Below are positions 15,168 to 21,570 of a stretch of DNA of 23,495 nucleotides, one piece after another (position 1 is the stretch's first letter; every line of letters begins with the position of its first letter). The stretch lies in the NCBI GenBank assembly GCA_039178805.1, contig JBCDFC010000048.1, positions 1 through 23,495 on the forward strand, read 5' to 3'. This stretch comes from Thermohalobaculum sp039178805 (GTDB taxonomy: Bacteria > Pseudomonadota > Alphaproteobacteria > Rhodobacterales > Rhodobacteraceae). The notes beneath the pieces are model-generated. The model saw only the letters and a list, made by a program, of their open reading frames with translations. It did no database searches and had not been told where the DNA came from. Both the position numbers and the translations under genes were made by a program.

Positions 15168-16046
15168 ATGCAGTCGGAGCGAGAAGGCGCGTCTCGCCTG
15201 GGTTGGATTCAGCCGGTCGGTCGCGCCAAGGCGAAGAACGGGGGTTTCTTAAGGGTCGCGGGTGCTCCGATACCCATCGGACCAACGCTTCTGAAGGCGG
15301 TCGCGCCCCGGTATCGTCCCAACAGCCTCCGTCACCGAGAACAACAGCGCATCATCGCTGCCGGCGGGGCGGCCTTACCGCGTGCGCTGGCGCGACACGA
15401 CATCCAGGACCGGCTCGAGATTGCGCATCTCATTGCACAATGCGCCCACGAGTCCGACGGTTTCACGACCACCGTCGAGTACGCCTCCGGCCGCGCCTAT
15501 GAAGGTCGCCTCGACCTTGGCAACACCGAACCGGGCGATGGGCCGCGCTTCCGTGGTCGAGGGCTCATTCAGCTCACCGGCCGGGCGAACTACCGCCGTT
15601 TCGGCAGCTTGGCAGGCATCAACCTCGAGGCTGAGCCCGAGCACGCGGCGGATCCAGCCGTCTCCGTCATCCTCGCCTGTCTCTACTGGCGGGATCGGAG
15701 CATCGGCGCATTGGCGCGCCGCGACGACCTGCGGGGCGTTACCCGCCGCATCAATGGTGGGCTCAACGGTCTCGCCGACCGTCGCCGCTATCTTCAAAAG
15801 GCGAAGATGGCGCTCGGCCTCCCCCCGGAAGCGAGCGCAGCGGATACTCGCCACTTGCAAGCCGCGCTTGGCCAGATCGGTCTGCCTGTCGCCATCGACG
15901 GCATCCTCGGACCCGAGACGCGAGCGGCGCTCATCACGCTCCAAGCGGAGATGGATCTGCCGATCACCGGCCGACCGGACGACGCGACCCTTGCGGTACT
16001 GGCCAGCAGCGTCGAAGATGGGAGCATCGTGGAGGGCCGCCGCTGA
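15168..16046 (+). CDS. GH19-family peptidoglycan/chitin hydrolase with peptidoglycan-binding domain
   Basis: About 292 residues from ATG 15168; the frame is open back to 15054, but that part has a non-coding, Arg/Ser-rich character. The first 35 or so residues of the chosen form are also poorly family-like, so the true start may be a later non-ATG codon. The glycoside hydrolase family 19 domain covers about 38-215: catalytic Glu95 in AHESDGF, VEYASG (103-108), and FRGRGLIQLTGRANYRRFG (128-146). A PG_binding_1-type domain follows (about 225-285: LQAALGQIGL, DGILGPETRAAL). No signal peptide is evident. This matches phage-type endolysins and chromosomal autolysins, but no other phage genes are present here. 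It is divergent from the Rap1a-like gene. Confidence 0.88.
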   Translation: MQSEREGASRLGWIQPVGRAKAKNGGFLRVAGAPIPIGPTLLKAVAPRYRPNSLRHREQQRIIAAGGAALPRALARHDIQDRLEIAHLIAQCAHESDGFTTTVEYASGRAYEGRLDLGNTEPGDGPRFRGRGLIQLTGRANYRRFGSLAGINLEAEPEHAADPAVSVILACLYWRDRSIGALARRDDLRGVTRRINGGLNGLADRRRYLQKAKMALGLPPEASAADTRHLQAALGQIGLPVAIDGILGPETRAALITLQAEMDLPITGRPDDATLAVLASSVEDGSIVEGRR

Positions 16047-16108
16047 TCGCCGAGAGAGCGTAGCGGCCGACCGCACCGATGCACCATGCGACCCTACCGG
16101 AGGCACCC

Positions 16109-16459
16109 ATGACCGCCCTGCCCGAGGTGAGCCCACCCAGTTTCCCGCCGCCCTACGCCACCACCGGCGGCCGCTTCCGCCCAGGGCAGATCGTACGTGT
16201 CCGCCAAGGCGCGGCGCCTGGGCATATCCGCACGCCATGGTATCTGCGTGGCCGGACCGGGCGGATCGAGCGGCTCTGCGGCGATTTCGCGAACCCCGAA
16301 GAACTCGCCTATCATCGAGATGGTCTGCCGGCCCAACCGCTCTACCGCGTCCGCTTCACCATGGCCGAGCTTTGGGGCGATGATGCGGAACGACCGGCCG
16401 ACACCGTCGATGTCGAGATCTATGAGCATTGGCTCGAGGAGGCATCCGATGCCGCATGA
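16109..16459 (+). CDS. Nitrile hydratase beta subunit, C-terminal half only (thiocyanate hydrolase ScnA-like size)
   Basis: A 116-residue protein with the SH3-like domain of the beta subunit: FRPGQIVRVRQ, HIRTPWYLRGRTGRIE (about 49-64), then PLYRVRFTMAELWGDD and the VDVEIYEHWLEE end. Ordinary nitrile hydratase beta subunits are about 210-230 residues with an extra helical N-terminal half; that half is missing. In thiocyanate hydrolase the beta chain is split into two subunits, and the C-terminal half corresponds to ScnA (about 126 residues), so this gene has that form. ATG 16109 follows GGAGGCACCC. The alpha-subunit gene starts inside its end (11-base overlap), so the two proteins probably form one complex. 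No ScnB-like gene or activator lies within the window. Confidence 0.85.
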   Translation: MTALPEVSPPSFPPPYATTGGRFRPGQIVRVRQGAAPGHIRTPWYLRGRTGRIERLCGDFANPEELAYHRDGLPAQPLYRVRFTMAELWGDDAERPADTVDVEIYEHWLEEASDAA

Positions 16460-17117
16460 CCATCATGATCACGGGGCGGGCATGAGCCCTTCCGGCCATC
16501 CCTATCGCGCCGACAACGACGCCCCCCTCAGCCATTGGCAGTGCATGGAGATCGCGCTCCGTGAGCTGATCGTCGAGAAAGGGCTCGCGACCGAGGCCGA
16601 GATCGCGGCGCAGATCGAGCGGATGGATGCGCGAACGCCCGCTCTCGGCGCGCAAGTCGTCGCCCGGGCCTGGACGGATCCCGACTTCAAGGCACGCCTC
16701 CTCGCCGATGGCTCCTCCGCGTGCCGCGAACTCGGCGTCGCGGTCGAAGCGATGAAACTCGTCGTCGTCGAGAACACCGAGGACGTGCACAACGTGGTCG
16801 TCTGCACGCTCTGCTCCTGCTACCCGCGCAATCTCCTCGGCCTGCCGCCCGACTGGTACAAGAGCCGGGCCTATCGGAGCCGGGCCGTGAGCGAGCCGCG
16901 CGCCGTATTGGCGGAGTTCGGGGTGGCGCTGGCCGATGGCGTCGCGCTACGCGTGCACGATTCCACCGCCGATATGCGCTACCTCGTGCTGCCACGCCGC
17001 CCCGCCGGCACGTCGGACTGGCCGGAAGAGCGTCTGGCGGCACTGGTCGGACGCGATGCGATGATCGGCACCGGCCTCGCCACGGCACCCGAAAGCGTCG
17101 CCGAGCCCGCGGAGTGA
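16449..17117 (+). CDS. Nitrile hydratase/thiocyanate hydrolase-type catalytic alpha subunit, cobalt class
   Basis: A 222-residue protein with a His-rich start (HDHHDHG, residues 3-9) and the nitrile hydratase alpha fold. The metal-binding claw C119-T-L-C122-S-C124 is the variant found in cobalt enzymes (iron enzymes have Ser in place of Thr); two of these cysteines are oxidised in characterised members. VVVENTEDVHNVVVC, GLPPDWYKS (131-139) and RYLVLPRRPAGT are standard. The residues after the claw are YPRNLLG, whereas classical nitrile hydratases usually have Trp-Pro there. It would hydrate a nitrile to an amide or act on a related substrate such as thiocyanate; the sequence does not settle which. 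ATG 16449 overlaps the beta-half gene. Its TGA overlaps the next start (GTGA). Confidence 0.9.
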   Translation: MPHDHHDHGAGMSPSGHPYRADNDAPLSHWQCMEIALRELIVEKGLATEAEIAAQIERMDARTPALGAQVVARAWTDPDFKARLLADGSSACRELGVAVEAMKLVVVENTEDVHNVVVCTLCSCYPRNLLGLPPDWYKSRAYRSRAVSEPRAVLAEFGVALADGVALRVHDSTADMRYLVLPRRPAGTSDWPEERLAALVGRDAMIGTGLATAPESVAEPAE

Positions 17118-18028
17118 CCGTGACCGGCGGGGCGCTTGCCCGCGCCGCCGAGGGCCTTACGCCCGAGACGCGCGGCGCGCTCGGCATGGCCGTCGCGACC
17201 TTCTTCTTCATCTCGATGGACAGCTTCGCCAAAGGCCTTGGTGAGCATCTGCCCCCGATGATGGTGGTCTGGGCGCGCTATCTTTCGCAGACGGTGATCC
17301 TCTGCGTGGTCTTCGCGCCAAGCCTGCCGCGGCTCATGCGGACAGCCGCGCCGGGGTTGCAGGTCCTTCGCGGTGCGCTCTTGTTCACCGTAACGTCACT
17401 GTTCTTCACGGCGCTGAGCTTTCTGCCGCTGGCCGAGGCCATCGCCCTCGTCCAAGTCGCCCCTCTGATGATCACGGCACTGGCCGCCTTTCTCCTGGCT
17501 GAAAAGGTTGGGATCAGACGGTGGACGGCGGTCGCCGTGGGGCTCCTTGGCGCGATGCTGATCATCCGACCGGGCGTCGGCGTCTTTCAGCCGGCGGCCC
17601 TCCTCGCCCTCGGGGCCGCGTTCTGCTTCGCGTCGTTTCAGGTGCTGACGCGGTATCTCGGCACGGCGGACGCGATCTGGACGACGATGCTCTACACCTC
17701 AGTGACAGGCCTCGCACTGGCGAGCGCCGCACTGCCCTGGACCTGGATCACGCCGCCTGCGGCAGCGCTGCCCGGAATGGTGATGGTGGGGACGGTCGGA
17801 CTGATCGGGCACACCTGCTTCGTCTGGGCTGCAGCCCAAGTGCCGGCCTCGGTCCTGGCGCCCTTCAACTACTTGTCGCTCATCTGGGCGACACTCTTCG
17901 GCTTCGTGATCTTCGGAGAGGTGCCGCAGACGATGACGATGATCGGGGCGGGCATCATCGTCGCCGCCGGCCTCTATGTCTGGCATCGCGAGCGGCGAGC
18001 CGTGCGGCCACCATCCGGCGCAGGCTGA
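17114..18028 (+). CDS. EamA-family (DMT superfamily) membrane transporter
   Basis: A 304-residue inner-membrane protein with about ten hydrophobic segments arranged as two EamA repeats. The first begins at GALGMAVATFFFISMDSFAKG; the second ends with FGEVPQTMTMIGAGIIVAAG and a short basic tail. Motifs such as FTALSFLPLAEAIALVQVAPL and LLAEKVGIRRWTAVAVGLLGAML are standard. The family exports or exchanges small metabolites; the substrate cannot be predicted from sequence. I chose GTG 17114 because it overlaps the alpha-subunit TGA as GTGA, a typical coupling arrangement; the longer open frame upstream is only a shadow of the alpha gene. Co-translation suggests it moves a substrate or product of the hydratase, which is inference. 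Confidence 0.9.
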   Translation: MTVTGGALARAAEGLTPETRGALGMAVATFFFISMDSFAKGLGEHLPPMMVVWARYLSQTVILCVVFAPSLPRLMRTAAPGLQVLRGALLFTVTSLFFTALSFLPLAEAIALVQVAPLMITALAAFLLAEKVGIRRWTAVAVGLLGAMLIIRPGVGVFQPAALLALGAAFCFASFQVLTRYLGTADAIWTTMLYTSVTGLALASAALPWTWITPPAAALPGMVMVGTVGLIGHTCFVWAAAQVPASVLAPFNYLSLIWATLFGFVIFGEVPQTMTMIGAGIIVAAGLYVWHRERRAVRPPSGAG

Positions 18029-18536
18029 AAACTCGGACGGAGCTACGTGTAAGGATCGCTCATCGCCAGCGGTTCTCTGCTCTCCGATCGCTGAAGACGA
18101 TGACGGGCTTCGACGAACGCCGCTGGCGCCAATGAGCAAAGATGCAGGGGGCTGCTAGCGAAGCGCGACGGTGCTCCGCGCCCTCCCACGACAGGTTACC
18201 GCTCTCTCCTTTAACGAAGAGCGAACGCCGCACGTCGTTCTCACGCAACAGCCCTGGGATGCTTGGCAGCGTCGTTAGCGCTTCGTTCGGACGACTCAGG
18301 CAAACCTGTCGTGGGAGGGGGCGCTCGGGAGCCTGTTGGACAGATGCCGAAATCCATCCAAAGGACCCGTGTTAGGGCCGACACCGGCTTTGCGAAGGGC
18401 CATTGGATTTCACTGCTCGGTCGGCGGCCCACAGGATCATGCAGCACTCCCTGACACAGAAACGCCTCAGATCAGGAGCCTTCGCGCGCCGCCCTCATCG
18501 CCTCTATCCCTGCTGATGAGCGCCATCCGTTCCGTG
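18029..18536. other. Gene-free stretch between converging genes
   Basis: These 508 bases lie between the EamA transporter (+) and gapR (-). No open frame here has a ribosome-binding site and a protein-like composition. The notable content is the long inverted repeat at 18181-18319, described separately. The rest shows no tRNA-like fold and no terminator with a T-run that I could recognise. Confidence 0.6.
18181..18319. repeat. Long inverted repeat (perfect 17-bp arms, about 105-base centre)
   Basis: CCCTCCCACGACAGGTT at 18181-18197 is the exact reverse complement of 18303-18319. After one mismatch the pairing continues for three more bases outward (18177-18179 with 18321-18323). Inside, a second imperfect pair lies at 18213-18227 (AACGAAGAGCGAACG) and 18273-18287 (CGTTAGCGCTTCGTT). 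The unit could fold into one branched hairpin. It could be a miniature inverted-repeat element, a structured RNA or a bidirectional transcription stop. No open frame for a transposase lies inside. Confidence 0.7.
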
Positions 18537-18818
18537 TCAGTCGGCCGTGGGGGTCATGCCAAGGGCTGAGAGATAGAGGTCGAGCAGCGCTTCTTCTTCC
18601 TGGCGTTCTTCCGCGTCCTTCTTCCGAAGCGTAATCACCTTGCGCAGGATCTTCGTGTCGAAGCCCATGCCCTTGGCCTCGGCATAGACTTCGCGCACTT
18701 GCTCCGCGACTTCCTTCTTCTCTTCCTCGAGCCGTTCAATCCGCTCGACGAAGGCCTTGAGCTGCCCCGCGGCGACCCCGCCGCTTGCGACGCCCTCAGC
18801 ATCCATTGCGCTCTCCAT
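18537..18818 (-). CDS. gapR: GapR family nucleoid-associated protein (DUF2312)
   Basis: A 93-residue protein that matches GapR/DUF2312 across its length: GQLKAFVERIERLEEEKKEVAEQVREVYAEAKGMGFDTKILRKVI as the coiled-coil DNA-binding core (about 18-64), then TLRKKDAEERQEEEALLDLYLSAL. In Caulobacter, GapR binds overtwisted AT-rich DNA ahead of replication and transcription forks and stimulates topoisomerases; it is conserved across Alphaproteobacteria. ATG 18818 is used; ATG 18806 is a close alternative. It lies 70 bases after the DUF1244 gene on the same strand, and the two probably share a transcript. Confidence 0.93.
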   Translation of the reverse strand: MESAMDAEGVASGGVAAGQLKAFVERIERLEEEKKEVAEQVREVYAEAKGMGFDTKILRKVITLRKKDAEERQEEEALLDLYLSALGMTPTAD

Positions 18819-18888
18819 CGCTACTTCAGGCGCGGGGCTCTACGCGCTCACGCGCGGACTGACCAGCCCCCTCGGAGCTCTCCACGCA

Positions 18889-19200
18889 TCAGTGGCCGCC
18901 GCCGCGCGCCTCGAAGGCTGCGCGCTGCTCGGGCGTCGCCTCGCGCTGGTGCTTATCGCGCCACTCGTCATAGGGCATGCCGTAGACCACCTCACGCGCG
19001 GCGGCTTTGTCGAGGGCGCCGCCCCGGGCCTTGGTCTCTTCTTCATACCAGCGCGACAGGCAATTCCGGCAGAAGCCCGCGAGGTTCATCATATCGATAT
19101 TCTGCACGTCCGGATTGGCCCGCAGATGATCGCGGAGACGCCGGAACACGGCCGCTTCGATCTCCGTCCGTTGGGCGTCGTCGCTCACGTCGCTGCTCAT
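18889..19200 (-). CDS. DUF1244 family protein
   Basis: A 103-residue soluble protein matching DUF1244. Signatures are VFRRLRDHLRANPDVQNIDMMNLAGFCRNCLSRWY (about 19-53, with Cys46 and Cys49 in CRNC), then AAREVVYGMPYDEWRDKHQ and a short polar tail. No biochemical role is established; the CxxC pair could bind a metal or be redox active, which is speculation. ATG 19200 has AAAGGG upstream, and that site overlaps the stop of the 36-residue peptide gene. It stands in a unit with the coiled-coil protein, the small membrane peptide and gapR, a neighbourhood I associate with Rhodobacterales-type genomes. Confidence 0.9.
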   Translation of the reverse strand: MSSDVSDDAQRTEIEAAVFRRLRDHLRANPDVQNIDMMNLAGFCRNCLSRWYEEETKARGGALDKAAAREVVYGMPYDEWRDKHQREATPEQRAAFEARGGGH

Positions 19201-19205
19201 CGGTG

Positions 19206-19316
19206 TCACCCTTTCTGTCGTCGGTTGCGTCGCACCGGCCAACCGCCGGCGGCCAAGACCAGATCCATGAGCGTAAGCGCAAGGAGGAAGACGCCGAAAA
19301 CTGCTCGACCGGTCAC
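19206..19316 (-). CDS. 36-residue membrane peptide
   Basis: A short frame encoding one hydrophobic segment (AVFGVFLLALTLMDLVLAAG, residues 5-24) followed by a strongly basic tail (WPVRRNRRQKG). It looks like a single-span inner-membrane peptide with a cytoplasmic C-terminus. GTG 19316 overlaps the stop of the preceding gene as GTGA, and its own stop at 19206 lies five bases before the DUF1244 start. Such packing with no spare bases is good evidence for translation. In related genomes, peptides of about 45-50 residues with a similar leading segment occur next to DUF1244 genes and are sometimes mislabelled as glyceraldehyde-3-phosphate dehydrogenase. That parallel is from memory, and this one would be a shorter form. 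Function unknown. Confidence 0.6.
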   Translation of the reverse strand: MTGRAVFGVFLLALTLMDLVLAAGGWPVRRNRRQKG

Positions 19317-20464
19317 GAGGATGGCCCCCGCAGCCGGTTCGACAGCGACTCGAATTCGCGCCGGAGTTGCTCGTTCTCGAAGAGCGTGTCGAGACCTGGG
19401 CTCTCGAGCGCTTCGAGCGCCTCGAATTCGAGCTGGGCCGCGCGCATGATCTCCAAGAGCTGGAAACTCGCATCGACCGTGCGCAGCGTGTTGTCGGCGA
19501 CGGCGAGATCGCGGCGGGTTCGGCCGAGGGCCGCGGCCACCTCGTCGCGCTGACGTTCGAGATAGTCGCGGTAGAAGGCCGCGGCACGCAGCGTCAGTTT
19601 CTGGCTCTCCCGGTTCGCTTCCAGCACGCGGCGCTGCTCGGGGCTCGGGCGGCCCGCCAGCAAGCGGTCGGTTTCAAGCCGGGTCTCCTCCACTTCCTCC
19701 TCGATGGCGTCGAGCTTCGGCAGATAGTCGCCCTCCACTTTGGCGATGAAAGTCTCTTGCGCATGGACGAGGAGCGCGATCAGCGTGGTGTGAAGCGTGT
19801 AGTAGCGTCGCGCCGAGACGATCTCTTCGCCGCTCTCCGCCACCACTTTGCGAAGCTCCGCCGCGATGTCGCGCACCGCATCATAGGCCGCGGCGATGGC
19901 CAGTATGTCGCCGCCCGTAACACCGCCCAGCAAAAGATCGGCCTGTTCCGCGTCGATCGTCGCGCCGATGGCGGCCATCGCGTCGATGAAGCGCTGGCGG
20001 CTCGCGGCGATCAGCGCCTCGTCCTCAGCAACCGCCGCCTCGAGATCGGCGATGGCCTGATCGACGGATGCGCGGTCCCGACGCCCCTGCGCCTTCTCCC
20101 AGAAGCTCGTCTCCGAAGGGGCGAAGAGGCGTTCTTCGCGGAGGGTGGCGATCTCCTCCCGCGCCGCCTCGATCCGGGCGCGCGCCGCGGCGATCTCGCC
20201 CTGCAGCGCCGTGATCGGCGTGTCGGAGACGACATCGAACGCATCGGCGAGAAGACGCTGGGCGCGCGCCTCGGGAGAGTCATTCGTCAACGTGTCGACG
20301 ATCGTCTTCTCACCCCGGCGGGCGGCGGCACGGGCCTCGGCCGCTTCGTCCAGCATCTCGCGGATCTCGCCAAAGCGCTCGAGCGGCGCACCGGCCTCCT
20401 GCGCCGCGGCCGGGGTCGCTAAAAGCAGGGCGCCTATCATCAGGGCCGGCACGGGTCTCATCAT
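19313..20464 (-). CDS. Secreted coiled-coil protein of unknown function
   Basis: A 383-residue protein I do not recognise. A clear signal peptide (1-21, ending PAAA) is followed by almost uninterrupted helix, rich in Ala, Glu and Arg. Strong coiled-coil stretches lie at about 30-55, 85-110, 130-165 and 240-330. A short Gly-rich turn (LLLGGVTGGDILA) sits near the middle. The composition suggests an elongated periplasmic protein, perhaps a scaffold or spacer. It has no cysteine and no catalytic motif that I can see. ATG 20464 has GAGGAGCGCC upstream; a second ATG follows directly. It lies between N-formylglutamate amidohydrolase and the coupled membrane peptide, all on one strand. Confidence 0.8.
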   Translation of the reverse strand: MMRPVPALMIGALLLATPAAAQEAGAPLERFGEIREMLDEAAEARAAARRGEKTIVDTLTNDSPEARAQRLLADAFDVVSDTPITALQGEIAAARARIEAAREEIATLREERLFAPSETSFWEKAQGRRDRASVDQAIADLEAAVAEDEALIAASRQRFIDAMAAIGATIDAEQADLLLGGVTGGDILAIAAAYDAVRDIAAELRKVVAESGEEIVSARRYYTLHTTLIALLVHAQETFIAKVEGDYLPKLDAIEEEVEETRLETDRLLAGRPSPEQRRVLEANRESQKLTLRAAAFYRDYLERQRDEVAAALGRTRRDLAVADNTLRTVDASFQLLEIMRAAQLEFEALEALESPGLDTLFENEQLRREFESLSNRLRGPSS

Positions 20465-20547
20465 CGGGCGCTCCTCGCTGCTACCGGAGAGGTCGGCGAT
20501 ATGCTGCCGCTTTCAAGGGCCAAGCACCAGGCATCGGGCGGTCACGT

Positions 20548-21375
20548 TCAGCCGATCTCGGCCGCGGGCATGCCGGCAAGCGCGCGCAGAAGGCAGCCGG
20601 CCAGGCGACGTCCCCAGGCAGCTTGGTCCTCCGGCGTCTCGATCAGATCGTTCCGCACTTCGATCAGCACATGGGGCCGGCCAGGCTGCGTGCCGTGGCG
20701 GTACATGCAGTCTCCGACCAAGGCGCCCGTATAGGGTTCGTTGTCGCCGACCACGAGCGGCGTGCCGTCCTCCAACCGTTCGAGATCGAGCGCTTCGAAG
20801 AGCGGCTCGACAAGCCGCGCGTCTCGATCCCACAGGAGGCCGACATGCCAGGGCCGCGCGGGGCGGCCACGGAACTGCGGCGTGAAGGAGTGCACGGACA
20901 CGATGCGCGGCTGATGCCCCGCCCGTTCGATCCGGTCGAGCTCCGCTGCGATGGCCGCGTGATAGGGGCGATAGTAGAGATCCAACCGGCGCTCGGTCTC
21001 GACGGCATCAACACCGCGGTTCCCCGGGATCAGCGTGCCGTCGTAGAGCTTCATCACAAGCGTCGGATCGTCCTCACCCCGGTTCGGGTCGATCACCAGG
21101 CGGGAGAAGCGACTGAGAACGGCCGGTGCACCCAGCGCCTCGGCGAGTGCCAGGGTCACGCCCCGCGCGCCGACATCCCAGGCGATGTGGCGCGCCATAT
21201 CCTCCTCGGCGATGCCGAGGGCGATGCCAGGCGGCTGAATGTTCGTCGCGTGATCGCAGAGGATCAGGAGGTTCTGCTGCCCGTCCGGTCGCGCCGCGAC
21301 CCTCTCCACAGGTGTGTAGGGTCCGGCCTCGAACACGGCACCTCCGGCTGTCCTCTCTGACGGGCTATGGCGCAT
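20548..21375 (-). CDS. N-formylglutamate amidohydrolase family protein
   Basis: A 275-residue cytoplasmic hydrolase of the FGase family. Family motifs are LLILCDHATN (36-45), the RLVIDPNRGEDDPTL segment (92-106), IPGNRG (116-121) and VSVHSFTP (159-166), which supply the expected metal-binding and acidic residues. The named reaction is hydrolysis of N-formyl-L-glutamate to formate and glutamate, the last step of one histidine-degradation route. No hut genes are nearby, so this chromosomal copy may act on another N-acyl amino acid. ATG 21375 is preceded by GGAGGATGAG. It is divergent from pyruvate kinase, with 195 bases between the two starts, which must hold both promoters; I could not pin either down. 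Confidence 0.9.
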   Translation of the reverse strand: MRHSPSERTAGGAVFEAGPYTPVERVAARPDGQQNLLILCDHATNIQPPGIALGIAEEDMARHIAWDVGARGVTLALAEALGAPAVLSRFSRLVIDPNRGEDDPTLVMKLYDGTLIPGNRGVDAVETERRLDLYYRPYHAAIAAELDRIERAGHQPRIVSVHSFTPQFRGRPARPWHVGLLWDRDARLVEPLFEALDLERLEDGTPLVVGDNEPYTGALVGDCMYRHGTQPGRPHVLIEVRNDLIETPEDQAAWGRRLAGCLLRALAGMPAAEIG

Positions 21376-21570
21376 CTCATCCTCCCGCTCGAAGTCCTGC
21401 TCGCAGCCTCGGCGCCCGGCGCCATTGTCCTCATAGCGCAACGACGATGCGACAGACAGCGCCCCACATCGTAGCAGGTCGGCACCGAGGGGCCGGAAAG
21501 GGCCGTCACCGCCTTGAAAGCGAGCCCGCCCGCCGCGCAAGGTGGCGCGGCCGAGAACAGGAGACCAATC

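Noticed and set aside
15054..16046. GH19 gene as part of a prophage or gene transfer agent
   Set aside because: No holin, tail, capsid, terminase or integrase gene lies nearby; the neighbours are chromosomal envelope and metabolic genes.
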